Positions 1 through 10,331 of a stretch of DNA of 64,000 bases are shown in pieces. The DNA is taken from the NCBI RefSeq assembly GCF_002079305.1, contig NZ_CP015039.1:1633501-1697500 (forward strand), given 5' to 3'. The notes under the pieces were generated by a model. That model made no database searches. It was not told where the DNA came from and saw only the letters and a list, made by a program, of their open reading frames with translations. A program made the position numbers and the translations under genes. How positions within the stretch are numbered: position 1 is the stretch's first letter; each line of letters starts with the position of its first letter. The stretch comes from Rhodovulum sp. P5 (lineage in GTDB: Bacteria; Pseudomonadota; Alphaproteobacteria; Rhodobacterales; Rhodobacteraceae).

Positions 1-506
1 GGTCTCCTCGAAGAACTTGGGTGAGCCTTCTCGCAACCTCGCGAGCAGTTCGGATGCCAAGCCGGAACGAATTTCCTCTTCGGCCTCAGCCATAATCTCA
101 TCAGGCGTGGCTTGCGTCACGCTTTCCGCGGACGAGGCCTCTACTGGGTCTTCTCCTGCACGGCTCGCTTTCTTCCGCGTCTTGAACTCAAGAAATGACG
201 GGTAGCGTTCAAGATACTTGATCGTTATCCGCTCAGGTGCTTCGGCAAGTGCGCGGCGGCCTTCCTCAGTCGTCTCGAAAAATCCGCGGCGCGTCGCACG
301 CACAAGACCTGCCTGCTTGAGGTACCCCCGCGCCCAGTGAACCCGGTTGGCCATACGGGTCTGCCGACCACTGGAGAGCAGTTCGGAACGCTCTGCCTCA
401 GTCAAGCCGAACTGGTCGCACATGTCTTCGATGACGTCCGAGACACGCCGTTCTCCAGTCTCGGCCGACTGGAGAACGGGTCGCATCAAGGTTTGGAAAT
501 CCGGGA

Positions 507-510
<4 letters not shown>
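1..510 (-). CDS. Mrr-like restriction endonuclease, N-terminal part (cut by window edge)
   Basis: This open frame has no stop from a GTG at 508-510 down to base 1, giving the first 170 residues. Its start (VIPDFQTLMRPVL, then DQFGLTEAERSELLSSGRQ and NRVHWARGYLKQAGL) matches what I know of the Mrr N-terminal winged-helix domain (about residues 1-105). An acidic linker follows. The last visible residues (LLARLREGSPKFFEE) look like the beginning of the Mrr catalytic domain, which lies outside the window, so nuclease residues cannot be checked. Mrr proteins are usually about 300 aa and cut modified DNA (type IV restriction). The GTG overlaps the pccA stop as GTGA, so translation is probably coupled to pccA. 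Base composition looks lower in GC (about 58 percent in the first 60 bases) than the neighbouring genes, which suggests acquisition. Confidence 0.8.
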
Positions 511-2507
<1,997 letters not shown>

Positions 2508-2994
2508 GTCTGTCCCTTCCAGCGTTCGGCCGCGCCGTTTCCGGCCCGACCCTTACAAGATAAGGGAGCGCCGGGGCCGGATGCCCCGTCGGTCCCGATA
2601 GGAGTGATGGTGGAGAGGTGCGGCCGCCGCGCCCGCGTCATCGACGCCGTGCATGCCCGTGCGGACGGCCACGCAGCCCCCGCCCCATGCATGGGCCGAG
2701 GCTCGATGAAACGCGGGCCCGACAACGGGGCCCCGGTGTGAGATGAAAGCCCGCGGGCATGGCGGCCCGACCGGCCACCCACGCCCGAACGCCCAAATCG
2801 AGGCCTGACCCGTATGGGGCCAGACCTCGGGGTTGGGGAAGGGTAACGGTAGAAATAATCAACGAGACCGAGGGGAAAACGATCCCGCTGACATTTATTA
2901 TTGTTCACGATTTCGAGACGAAAAGAAACCCCACAACCATCGGGCGAACGATAAATCGGGAAATTTCTTTTTAATTTGCCTAAATTTCGCGCAA
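2508..2994. other. 487-bp stretch without a credible gene, upstream of pccA
   Basis: Short frames exist on both strands but none shows family resemblance or a good ribosome site. The part next to the 119-aa gene (about 2870-2995) is AT-rich compared with the flanking genes and probably holds a promoter for pccA on the minus strand. The middle contains a strong hairpin at 2799-2829. No Rho-independent terminator with a T run was found. Confidence 0.6.
2799..2829 (-). promoter_or_regulatory. Hairpin in the pccA leader region
   Basis: Read on the minus strand, two 13-base arms pair completely around a 5-base loop (CATAC), using two G-U pairs. On the plus strand the same two positions become A-C mismatches, so the structure is only perfect as minus-strand RNA, the direction of pccA transcription. 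No T run follows. It may be a leader RNA element or a processing/stability hairpin about 290 bases upstream of pccA. Function is inferred only from structure. Confidence 0.45.
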
Positions 2995-3354
2995 TCACAG
3001 GTCGTCCTCCCCTTCGAACAGTTCGGGGAAGGACGATCTTGCCGCAGCGAAGTCGATTCGCAACAGCGCCTCATAGCTTTCCGGATCGAACGGATCCTCG
3101 GCGGCAACGACCTCGCGTCCGAAGAACCATGACAGACGGCCGGCATCGAGATTTCCGCGTTCGAAAGGCTCCTCGCCGAAATACGCGATGAGCGCGGCAA
3201 GAAACCCTGCATCGGCCCGACAGTCCGCCGACCGGCGATCCCGGTAACGTTCCCGCGCCACAAGCGGCGTCGCCCCCGCCTTGTTCGCGCGCCGAATGGT
3301 GAACTGGAAATCGGTTCCTGGCAGGCGACTGGGAAAACCGCGATGTTTCAGCAT
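2995..3354 (-). CDS. Conserved-looking hypothetical protein in the pcc cluster
   Basis: This gene encodes 119 aa that I do not recognise as a named family. It starts MLKHRGFPSRLPGTDF behind a good ribosome site (GGGAGG, 8-10 bases upstream), and the C-terminal third is acidic (ending FEGEDDL). There is no signal peptide or membrane segment. It is the fifth of five closely spaced genes starting with pccB, 43 bases after the DUF6497-like gene. The position suggests co-transcription with pccB, but gives no direct function. Codon use resembles its neighbours. Confidence 0.7.
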   Translation of the reverse strand: MLKHRGFPSRLPGTDFQFTIRRANKAGATPLVARERYRDRRSADCRADAGFLAALIAYFGEEPFERGNLDAGRLSWFFGREVVAAEDPFDPESYEALLRIDFAAARSSFPELFEGEDDL

Positions 3355-3397
3355 GTCGCCGCCTCCCGTCCGATGCGCCTTTGGTCGTGTCCCATGT

Positions 3398-3802
3398 TCA
3401 AAACCCCGCCAACACGCAGCGATCGCCCTCGGGGCGGTAGGCTTCGAAGAATTGCGTGGCCTCGGGCATCACGGTGCCAAACGGTACCGGGCGGTCCATC
3501 AGCGTGATGACGATCTGGCCCGCCTGCGGCCCCATCTCGGGCAGACGCGGCAGGGCGTAGGTCTCGCACAGATATTCCATGTCCGCCTGTGCCGTCACGA
3601 AGGGCATGGCGTCCCCATCCCGTGCGATTTGCGGCGCAAGAAACCGGAAGCGGAGCGTCAGGCCCGCGGCCCCCGGTTCGCCCGAAACCGTATCGTGAAA
3701 CGTGATCGGCTGGCCCGAGGGCACGTCGATCAGGTCTTGCGCCACAGCGCCTGCCGCCACCAACGCCGCCGAGATTGCAAACGGTGTCCCGACCCAGATC
3801 AT
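3398..3802 (-). CDS. DUF6497-like exported protein
   Basis: The product is 134 aa. The chosen ATG (3800-3802) overlaps the ridA stop as ATGA and gives a typical signal peptide (MIWVGTPFAISAALVAAGAVAQ), so the mature protein should be periplasmic. The rest (DVPSGQPITFHDTVSGEPG, FRFLAPQIARDG, YLCETYALPRLP) resembles a small Rhodobacteraceae family that I recall as DUF6497, of unknown function. A longer in-frame extension exists upstream but would overlap ridA and bury the signal peptide. It is translationally coupled to ridA inside the pccB gene string. Confidence 0.75.
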   Translation of the reverse strand: MIWVGTPFAISAALVAAGAVAQDLIDVPSGQPITFHDTVSGEPGAAGLTLRFRFLAPQIARDGDAMPFVTAQADMEYLCETYALPRLPEMGPQAGQIVITLMDRPVPFGTVMPEATQFFEAYRPEGDRCVLAGF

Positions 3803-4197
3803 CGCTCGGGCCTCCGGGCGAGGCAGTCGATCTCCACCAGCGCACCCACGGCCAGCGCCGTGACCCCGACGGTGGTGCGCGCCGGCAGACGGTCCGTGGG
3901 GAAATGGGCGGCATAAGTGTCGTTGAAGGTGGAGTAGTCGCGTTCGAATTCCGTCAGGTAGCAACGGCATTGCACGATGTGCGACAGATCGAGGCCCACG
4001 CCCTTCAACACGATTTCAAGGTTGCGCATCACCGCGCGGGTCTGCGCCACGATGCCCTCGGGCAGGGGCGCATCCGGGGCCGCGGGGTCGGTCGGCATCT
4101 GGCCGGTCAGGACGACCCAGCCATCGATCTCCACCGCATGGGAAAACGGGGCGACGGGGCGCGGGCCGTCCGCGATCATGTGGAACACCGGGGTCAT
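3799..4197 (-). CDS. RidA family protein (enamine/imine deaminase fold)
   Basis: The 132-aa protein has the RidA/YjgF fold pattern: AVEIDGWVVLTGQMPTDP near the start, then TRAVMRNLEIVLKGVG and a C-terminal LPARTTVGVTALAVGALVEID containing the conserved arginine region. RidA proteins clear reactive enamine/imine intermediates released by PLP enzymes. Family members within catabolic gene clusters often have specialised roles, so a role tied to propionate metabolism is possible but unproven. The ATG at 4195-4197 overlaps the upstream gene's stop (ATGA), and its own stop overlaps the DUF6497-like start in the same manner. This is a tightly coupled run of three genes. Confidence 0.88.
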   Translation of the reverse strand: MTPVFHMIADGPRPVAPFSHAVEIDGWVVLTGQMPTDPAAPDAPLPEGIVAQTRAVMRNLEIVLKGVGLDLSHIVQCRCYLTEFERDYSTFNDTYAAHFPTDRLPARTTVGVTALAVGALVEIDCLARRPER

Positions 4198-4544
4198 GCG
4201 CCGTCTCTCCGCCGGGCATGGGCCAGCCACCGGGCGCGATGGCCCGCATCGGACAAAAGCGCGTTCAACTGCGCCTCGGCCTCCGCCTTCGGAAAGGGCC
4301 TGGCCGCGCGCCCGCCTGCGGTGACGCGCAGGTTCGCGCCGTCCTCTTCCACCCGCACCACGGGCGAAAAACCGCGAAGGGTTTGCAACAGCCGCCACAT
4401 ATCCTGCCGAATCTGGTGGGCAAGGCGCAGCTTGCGCGCGGGCGGAAAGACCGCCTGCACGCAAAGATCGAACCGGACGGGCATCTGCCGCGCAAGCGTC
4501 AGCGCGCCGTCCTCGGCCACGATATGCCACCCGCGCCGCGCCAT
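4194..4544 (-). CDS. Hypothetical protein between pccB and ridA
   Basis: This 116-aa protein is not assigned to a named family. It starts MARRGWHIVAEDGAL only 4 bases after the pccB stop, and its stop overlaps the ridA start. It is basic, with a central stretch LAHQIRQDMWRLLQTLRGFSPVVRVEEDG followed by LRVTAGGRAARPFPKAEAEAQL. No signal peptide or membrane segment is present. I recall similar small proteins directly after pccB in related genomes. Coupling to pccB supports a shared transcript, and the function is unknown. Confidence 0.75.
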   Translation of the reverse strand: MARRGWHIVAEDGALTLARQMPVRFDLCVQAVFPPARKLRLAHQIRQDMWRLLQTLRGFSPVVRVEEDGANLRVTAGGRAARPFPKAEAEAQLNALLSDAGHRARWLAHARRRDGA

Positions 4545-4548
4545 CGCC

Positions 4549-6081
4549 TTACAACGGGATGTTGTCGTGCTTCTTCCACGGCCGCGCCATCTTCTTGTTG
4601 CGCAGCGCGGCGAAGGCACGGGCCACCCGGCGACGGGTCGAACGCGGCTGGATCACCTCGTCGATGAAGCCACGTTCGGCCGCGACGAAGGGGTTGGCGA
4701 AACGATCCTCGTAATCCTTGGTGCGCCGCGCGATCTTGTCGGTATCCCCCAGTTCGGAGCGATAGAGGATCTCGGTCGCGCCCTTGGCACCCATCACCGC
4801 GATCTCGGCGGTGGGCCAGGCATAGTTGAAATCGCCGCGCAGATGCTTGGACGACATCACGTCATAAGCCCCGCCATAGGCCTTGCGGGTGATGACCGTG
4901 ACCTTCGGCACCGTTGCCTCGCCATAGGCGAACAGAAGCTTCGCACCGTGCTTGATGACGCCGCCATATTCCTGGCCGGTGCCGGGCAGGAAGCCGGGCA
5001 CGTCGACCAGCGTCAGGATCGGGATCTCGAACGCATCGCAGAACCGCACGAAGCGCCCGGCCTTGCGCGAACTGTCAATATCCAGACAGCCCGCCAGCAC
5101 CATCGGCTGGTTCGCGACCACACCCACCGTCCGACCTTCCAGCCGGATGAAGCCGGTGATGATGTTCTTCGCGAAATCGCCCTGAATCTCGTAGAAGTCG
5201 CCCTCGTCGGCGATCTTCGTGATCAGTTCCTTCATGTCGTAGGGCGTGTTGGGGTTGTCCGGGATCAGCGTGTCGAGGCTTTCATCGATCCGCTCGGGGT
5301 CGTCGAAGAAGGGCCGGACCGGCGATTTCGAGCGGTTGTTGAGCGGCAGGAAATCGACCAGCCGGCGCACCTCGTAAAGTGCCTCGACGTCGTTCTCGAA
5401 CGCACCATCGGCGACGGAGCTTTTCTTGGTGTGGGTGGAGGCCCCGCCAAGTTCCTCGGCCGTGACGACCTCATTCGTGACGGTCTTCACCACGTCGGGG
5501 CCGGTGACGAACATGTAGGACGAATCACGCACCATGAAGATGAAGTCGGTCATCGCGGGGCTGTAGACCGCACCACCTGCGCACGGCCCCATGATCACGC
5601 TGATCTGCGGGATCACGCCGGAGGCCTCGATATTCCGCATGAAGACCTCGCCATAGCCGGCAAGGCTGTCCACGCCTTCCTGAATCCGGGCCCCGCCCGA
5701 GTCGTTCAGCCCGATCACCGGCGCGCCGTTCTGTACGGCCATATCCATGATCTTGCAGATCTTCTGGGCATGGGTGGCAGACACCGACCCGCCCAGAACG
5801 GTGAAGTCCTGGCTGAAGACATAGACCTGACGGCCGTTGATGGTGCCCCATCCGGTCACGACGCCGTCACCATAGGGGCGGTTTTCCTCCATCCCAAAAT
5901 CGGTGCAACGATGGGCAACGAACATGTCGAACTCTTCAAAGCTGCCCTCGTCCAGCAGCAGCTCGACCCGCTCGCGCGCGGTCAGCTTGCCCTTCTTGTG
6001 CTGGCTGTCGATCCGCTTTTCACCCCCGCCCATGCGGGCGATGTCACGGCGGCGTTCGAGTTCGTTGAGGATGTCTTTCAT
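4549..6081 (-). CDS. pccB: Propionyl-CoA carboxylase, carboxyltransferase beta subunit
   Basis: The 510-aa protein transfers carboxyl groups from biotin on PccA to propionyl-CoA. It shows the acyl-CoA carboxyltransferase pattern: [20 protein letters not shown] start, [37 protein letters not shown] (first oxyanion glycines), [23 protein letters not shown] and [13 protein letters not shown]. The start at 6079-6081 follows GGAGGGG. An in-frame extension to 6195 was rejected because it runs through the promoter region. It heads the minus-strand cluster and faces the Bcr/CflA-type gene across about 190 bp that contain TTTGCAAA-like boxes, probably PccR targets. Confidence 0.97.
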   Translation of the reverse strand: MKDILNELERRRDIARMGGGEKRIDSQHKKGKLTARERVELLLDEGSFEEFDMFVAHRCTDFGMEENRPYGDGVVTGWGTINGRQVYVFSQDFTVLGGSVSATHAQKICKIMDMAVQNGAPVIGLNDSGGARIQEGVDSLAGYGEVFMRNIEASGVIPQISVIMGPCAGGAVYSPAMTDFIFMVRDSSYMFVTGPDVVKTVTNEVVTAEELGGASTHTKKSSVADGAFENDVEALYEVRRLVDFLPLNNRSKSPVRPFFDDPERIDESLDTLIPDNPNTPYDMKELITKIADEGDFYEIQGDFAKNIITGFIRLEGRTVGVVANQPMVLAGCLDIDSSRKAGRFVRFCDAFEIPILTLVDVPGFLPGTGQEYGGVIKHGAKLLFAYGEATVPKVTVITRKAYGGAYDVMSSKHLRGDFNYAWPTAEIAVMGAKGATEILYRSELGDTDKIARRTKDYEDRFANPFVAAERGFIDEVIQPRSTRRRVARAFAALRNKKMARPWKKHDNIPL

Positions 6082-6154
6082 CGGCGCAGGTCCCCTCCGC
6101 AAAATTTGCGGCAACCTAGCGGTCGCGCCCCGGCGGAAAAAGAGCAAAACGGCT

Positions 6155-6166
6155 AATTTGCAAATT
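6155..6166. promoter_or_regulatory. Palindromic TTTGCAAA box upstream of pccB
   Basis: Bases 6155-6166 form a perfect 12-bp palindrome, AATTTGCAAATT, 74 bp upstream of the pccB start. PccR of Rhodobacter sphaeroides is known, as I recall, to bind paired TTTGCAAA motifs, and a pccR-like gene lies 1.4 kb away. Binding is inferred from the motif and context. Confidence 0.6.
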
Positions 6167-6187
6167 ATTGGCAGGCGCCGAACTGCG

Positions 6188-6205
6188 AATTGCAATTATG
6201 CAAAT
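6188..6205. promoter_or_regulatory. Second TGCAA-type double box upstream of pccB
   Basis: This stretch contains TTGCAA and TGCAAA separated by three bases (6190-6204), 24 bp from the first palindrome. It resembles two imperfect TTTGCAAA units but with tighter spacing than the four-base gap I recall for R. sphaeroides. It lies between the divergent pccB and transporter genes and could serve either. Confidence 0.5.
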
Positions 6206-6272
6206 CCCGCCTCGGGCATCCTGCACGTCGACGGGAATGGACAAGACGCCCGTTCGCCCCTAGGTCGGTATC

Positions 6273-7529
6273 ATGCCCGACACGCCCAAGGTGCGCTTTC
6301 TCGACCGCACCACGCCACCCCATATCGCGACGCTTGTCCTGCTTGCGGGGCTGTCTGCGCTGTCGATGAACATCTTCCTGCCGTCCCTGCCCAACATGAC
6401 GGCACATTTCGACACCGAATACCGGCTGATGCAACTGTCGGTGGCGCTCTATCTTGCGGTGAACGCGGTGCTGCAACTGGTGATCGGTCCGATCTCCGAC
6501 CGCTACGGGCGGCGCCCTGTTCTGCTTGTCTCGATCTTCCTTTTCCTGCTGACAACGGTGGGCTGCATCTTCGCCCCGACGGCCCAGGTCTTCCTTGCCT
6601 TCCGCATGGCGCAGGCGGTGATCGTCACGGGCATGGTGCTGAGCCGCGCGGTGGTGCGCGACATGGTGCCCGATGCACAGGCGGCCTCCATGATCGGTTA
6701 CGTCACCATGGGCATGGCGCTGGTGCCGATGATCGGGCCGGCGATCGGCGGGGTTCTGGACCAGGCCTTTGGATGGCAGGCGAGTTTCGCGATGCTGCTC
6801 CTTGCCGGTATGGGCGTTCTTTATATCGTCTGGGCCGATCTTGGCGAAACGGCGAAACCTCAACCGATCAGCCTGCTGGCGCAGTTCCGTCTGTACCCGG
6901 AGCTTTTCAGCTCCCGCAGGTTCTGGGGCTATGCACTGGCGGCCAGCTTTGCCTCGGGCGCGTTCTTCGCCTATCTCGGCGGCGCGCCCTTCGTGGGCTC
7001 AGAGGTCCTTGGCCTGCCGCCGGCTGCCCTTGGGCTATACTTCGGGCTGGTCGCGCTTGGCTACATGGCCGGCAATTTCATCTCCGGCCGGTTCTCTGTG
7101 CGCGTCGGAATCAACGGGATGCTGTTTCGCGGCGCCGTGACGGCGGGGTTGGGGCCGGCCTTGTCCATGCTGCTCTTCGGGCTGGGCATCTTCCACCCGC
7201 TGTCGTTCTTTGGGCCGATGATGCTGGTGGGGCTTGGCAACGGAATGGTCTTGCCCAATGCCACCGCAGGCATGTTGTCGGTGCGCCCGCATCTGGCCGG
7301 CACCGCCAGCGGTCTGGGCGGCGCCATCATGATCGGCGGCGGCGCGGGGCTGTCGGCATTGGCCGGTGCTCTGCTGGTCCCCGGAACCGGGGCATGGCCG
7401 CTTTTGGCGATCATGGTCACGACCTCTGTCATGGCTGTATTTGCCACGGTCTATGTCGAACGGATCGACCGGCGCGAAGGTCCGCTATCGGGCCGCCTCC
7501 CCCCGAAAGCACGGCCGCCCCGGGCCTGA
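6273..7529 (+). CDS. Bcr/CflA-type MFS efflux transporter
   Basis: The 418-aa protein has about 12 hydrophobic segments and belongs to the major facilitator superfamily, in the drug:H+ antiporter (12-TM) branch. Diagnostic features are the early MNIFLPSLPNMTAHF stretch, the motif-A loop GPISDRYGRRPVLL between TM2 and TM3, and motif C (GPAIGGVLDQAFGWQASF) in TM5. It probably exports small toxic compounds across the inner membrane. It is divergent from pccB and 70 bp upstream of pccR on the same strand, so it might share transcription with pccR. The substrate cannot be read from the sequence, and the ribosome site is weak. Confidence 0.9.
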   Translation: MPDTPKVRFLDRTTPPHIATLVLLAGLSALSMNIFLPSLPNMTAHFDTEYRLMQLSVALYLAVNAVLQLVIGPISDRYGRRPVLLVSIFLFLLTTVGCIFAPTAQVFLAFRMAQAVIVTGMVLSRAVVRDMVPDAQAASMIGYVTMGMALVPMIGPAIGGVLDQAFGWQASFAMLLLAGMGVLYIVWADLGETAKPQPISLLAQFRLYPELFSSRRFWGYALAASFASGAFFAYLGGAPFVGSEVLGLPPAALGLYFGLVALGYMAGNFISGRFSVRVGINGMLFRGAVTAGLGPALSMLLFGLGIFHPLSFFGPMMLVGLGNGMVLPNATAGMLSVRPHLAGTASGLGGAIMIGGGAGLSALAGALLVPGTGAWPLLAIMVTTSVMAVFATVYVERIDRREGPLSGRLPPKARPPRA

Positions 7530-7548
7530 CGACAGCTTGCGGGCGTGC

Positions 7549-7556
7549 TTTGCAAA
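7549..7556. promoter_or_regulatory. TTTGCAAA box upstream of pccR
   Basis: A perfect 8-bp TTTGCAAA lies 44 bp before the pccR start. A weaker CTGCAAA half-box follows at 7580-7586, immediately before the start. The same core occurs in front of pccB, which supports autoregulation by PccR. Inference from motif and context. Confidence 0.55.
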
Positions 7557-7599
7557 GGCTAGAACGCAAGATGGCTAAACTGCAAACCGGACGGGCACG

Positions 7600-8991
7600 A
7601 TGGCGACACCCAAACTCTATGCCGGGGTCAAGCTGCGCGAGACGCGGATGCGGCTGGGCCTGACGCAAAAGGACTTCGCGGCCAAGCTGGGGATCTCCCT
7701 GCCCTATCTGAACCAGATGGAAAACAACCATCGGCCGGTGTCCTCGGCGGTGTTGCTGGCGCTGGCCTCCGAATTCGGGTTCGACGTGACGGAGTTGTCG
7801 ACGGGCGATGCCGAACGTCTTGTGTCGGATATGCGGGAGGCCCTGGCCGACCCGGTCTTCGGCGACCTCGCCCCACCCGTGGCCGACCTGCGCCTTGCCG
7901 CGTCGAACGCCCCGGCGCTGGCCCGCGCCTTTCTGGAACTGCACCGGGCCTATCGCCAAAGCCACGAGCGGCTCGCCTCGCTGGACGAGGCGCTGGGGCG
8001 GGAGGATGCCAGCCTCAGCCCCTCGCCATGGGAGGAGGTGCGGGACTTCTTCCACTATTGCGACAACTATATCGATGCCGTGGATCGGGCGGCAGAGTGG
8101 TTCATGCGCCAGGCGGGGGCCGAGGCCGATGCCGAACAAGCCGCCGCCGCGGCGCTGGCGGCATCCGGTATCACCCTGCGCCGGGCGGATATCGCGGGCC
8201 TGCGGCATTTCGACGGGGAATCCCGGACCCTGACGCTCTCCTCCCGCCTGCAGGGGCCGACGCGGCGGTTTCAGCTTCTGCATCAACTGGCACTCATCAC
8301 CCAGTCGAAGCTGCTGGAGGCCACGCTCGACCTTGCCCGGTTCCAAAGCCCCGAGGCCCGCGCCATCGCCCGCATCGGAATGGCCAACTATTTTGCCGGT
8401 GCCGCGCTTTTGCCCTATGGCCGGTTTCTGGAGGCCGCGCAGGAAACCCGCCACGATCTGGAACTGTTGGCCGACCGGTTCGGGGCGTCCATCGAACAGG
8501 TGGCCCATCGGCTGTCCACCCTGCAACGGCCCGGCGCCAAGGGCGTGCCGTTCTTCTTCGTCCGGGTCGATCAGGCGGGCACGATCACCAAGCGGCACTC
8601 GGCCACGCGCCTGCAATTCGCACGCTTCGGGGGGGCCTGCCCGCTCTGGTGCGTACATCGCGCATTCGAAACACCGGGGCGGTTCCTGCGGCAACTGGCC
8701 GAGACGCCGGACGGGGTGCGTTATTTCTGCCTCGCCTGCGATGTGTCGAAACGCGGCGGCGCCTGGGGGGCACCGGTGCGCCGCTTTGCCATCGGGCTGG
8801 GCTGCGAGTTGCGCCATGCCGGGCAACTTGTCTACACCGACGATCTTGACCTAGCAAACTCCGCGGCGTTCGAACCGATCGGGATTTCCTGCCGCATTTG
8901 CGAACGCCGAAACTGCCCGCAACGCGCCGTCCCCCCCATTGGAACGGCGGCTGAGCGTCGATGCGAACCGCCGGGGCGTTCTGCCCTATGA
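7600..8991 (+). CDS. pccR: PccR-type short-chain acyl-CoA transcriptional regulator
   Basis: The 463-aa protein has an N-terminal Xre-type helix-turn-helix (about residues 8-65: VKLRETRMRLGLTQKDFAAK, then LPYLNQMENNHRPVS). A long middle/C-terminal region follows, of the IrrE-like/DUF2083 type, with PYGRFLEAAQETRHDLELLADRFGAS near residue 270 and conserved cysteines near the end (ISCRICERRNCPQRA). That architecture matches ScfR regulators that sense short-chain acyl-CoAs. PccR is known to activate pccB in Rhodobacter sphaeroides. The neighbouring pcc cluster and the TTTGCAAA boxes in front of both genes support the same assignment here. Related members (MccR, RamB) have other targets, but context favours PccR. 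Confidence 0.88.
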   Translation: MATPKLYAGVKLRETRMRLGLTQKDFAAKLGISLPYLNQMENNHRPVSSAVLLALASEFGFDVTELSTGDAERLVSDMREALADPVFGDLAPPVADLRLAASNAPALARAFLELHRAYRQSHERLASLDEALGREDASLSPSPWEEVRDFFHYCDNYIDAVDRAAEWFMRQAGAEADAEQAAAAALAASGITLRRADIAGLRHFDGESRTLTLSSRLQGPTRRFQLLHQLALITQSKLLEATLDLARFQSPEARAIARIGMANYFAGAALLPYGRFLEAAQETRHDLELLADRFGASIEQVAHRLSTLQRPGAKGVPFFFVRVDQAGTITKRHSATRLQFARFGGACPLWCVHRAFETPGRFLRQLAETPDGVRYFCLACDVSKRGGAWGAPVRRFAIGLGCELRHAGQLVYTDDLDLANSAAFEPIGISCRICERRNCPQRAVPPIGTAAERRCEPPGRSAL

Positions 8992-9015
8992 AGTCGCGGA
9001 ATAGCGCCAGCGCTG

Positions 9016-9264
9016 TCAGGCGTCTTCCTGATGGTTCAGGATATGCGCGATCTCGTCCTTCAGATGCATCCGCTGCTTGCGCATCTCTGTCAGGTGCAGG
9101 TCGTCCGTCGGCTCGATATCGGTTTCCGCCCGGTGCACGGCGCCGTTGATCTCGTGATACTCGTCGAAAAGCTTTGCGAAATGCGCGTCTTTCTCTTTCA
9201 ACGTGTGGATCAGATCGACCTTGTCGGGGAAATCCTCGGCCAGTTCATGGGGTGTGTTGGACAT
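9016..9264 (-). CDS. YdcH-like (DUF465) small protein
   Basis: This 82-aa acidic, helical protein starts MSNTPHELAEDFPDKVD after a strong GAGGAGG site. Features such as DLIHTLKEKDAHFAKLFDEYHEIN and LHLTEMRKQRMHLKDEIAHIL match the DUF465/YdcH family: short helical-hairpin proteins of about 70-80 aa and unknown function. A longer frame upstream was rejected because the ribosome site points to this ATG. It stands alone between pccR (convergent) and the EamA exporter. Confidence 0.88.
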   Translation of the reverse strand: MSNTPHELAEDFPDKVDLIHTLKEKDAHFAKLFDEYHEINGAVHRAETDIEPTDDLHLTEMRKQRMHLKDEIAHILNHQEDA

Positions 9265-9351
9265 CCCGTCCTCCTCGATGCGTTTTTCGGGTTTGACCAC
9301 GTTAGGAGTCGCCCGCAAGCGCCGTCCTTGACCCCGATCAAACCGGGTCGT

Positions 9352-10254
9352 TCATCCGGCGATCTCTTCGCCCCGCCGTTTCAACACCGCCTCCCGCCAT
9401 GTGATGAAGACCACGGCGCCCACGATCATCGCCCCGCCCAAGAGCACCCAGCCATCGACCCCTTCGCCGAACAGCAGCCAGCCGGCCAGCGTCGACCAGA
9501 CCAGTTGCAGGAAGGTCACCGGCTGCGTGACCATCAAGGGGGCCGCCCGGAAGGCGCGGGTCATCGTGTAGTGACCCGCCGTCGCGAAGAAAGCCACAAG
9601 GAAAAGCCAGAACACCTGCACCGGCGTCGGTGTCACCCAGACCGCAAGGGCGAGGGGCGCCAGCAACAGCGTGACCGTCACCGACAGCATCGCCACCACC
9701 ACCGCGGCGCTGTCCCGCTCGCTCAGCTTCTTCGCGGTGAGGTAGGACGCGCCGAAGAACAGGGCCGTGAAGAGCATGGCTATATGCCCGTCGGAGATTT
9801 CCCGAAAGCCGGGTCGCAGGATCACCAGAACACCGGCAAAGGCCAGCGCGATGGCAAGGATACGGCGGGCGGCCAAGCGTTCCCCGAATACAAGCGCCGC
9901 CCCGATGGTGACGTAAACCGGGTTGAGGTAGTTCATCGCCGTCACCTCGGCGATGGGAATGCGGGTCATGGCGTAAAACCAGCAGATCACGCCAAACGCA
10001 TGCGCAAGCCCACGGCCCGAATAGAGCATGAGCGCCCGGCCGTTCAGCCCCGCACGCATCAGCGGCCCCAGAAACGGGATCAGAAAGACAAGCCCCAAGA
10101 GATAGCGCAGGAACGCCGCTTGCGGTGCGGGAACACCGTCTCCGACAAGCTTCACAAGAGAGATGACAGCGACGAAATTGGCCCCCGTCGCCAGCATCCA
10201 AAGGATGCCGGCAATCGGCCTGTCTTGCGTTGGAATGTCCCGCCCTTCCGCCAT
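9352..10254 (-). CDS. EamA/DMT-family exporter
   Basis: The 300-aa integral membrane protein has two EamA repeats of five predicted membrane helices each. The first runs from about residue 15 to 148 (GILWMLATGANFVAVISLVK, NYLNPVYVTIGAALVFGERL) and the second from about 160 to 288 (PVTFLQLVWSTLAGWLLFGE). The repeated ...GERL/FGE end-of-repeat signature is typical of drug/metabolite transporters. The substrate is unknown. A longer frame (to 10267) is in another reading frame and is a shadow. Confidence 0.9.
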   Translation of the reverse strand: MAEGRDIPTQDRPIAGILWMLATGANFVAVISLVKLVGDGVPAPQAAFLRYLLGLVFLIPFLGPLMRAGLNGRALMLYSGRGLAHAFGVICWFYAMTRIPIAEVTAMNYLNPVYVTIGAALVFGERLAARRILAIALAFAGVLVILRPGFREISDGHIAMLFTALFFGASYLTAKKLSERDSAAVVVAMLSVTVTLLLAPLALAVWVTPTPVQVFWLFLVAFFATAGHYTMTRAFRAAPLMVTQPVTFLQLVWSTLAGWLLFGEGVDGWVLLGGAMIVGAVVFITWREAVLKRRGEEIAG

Positions 10255-10331
10255 TGGCGGACTTCACCCCAAGACCGTTCGGAAGACAAGCGGTGGCGTG
10301 GCGTCACGCGCCGGCAAGCACCCCTCGTCGC

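Noticed and set aside
3775..6156. 793-aa frame opposite ridA and pccB
   Set aside because: It crosses several real minus-strand genes, has no motif and no ribosome site.
9338..10267. 309-aa frame overlapping the EamA gene
   Set aside because: It is the same strand in another frame and lacks hydrophobic periodicity. The EamA frame has ten helices.
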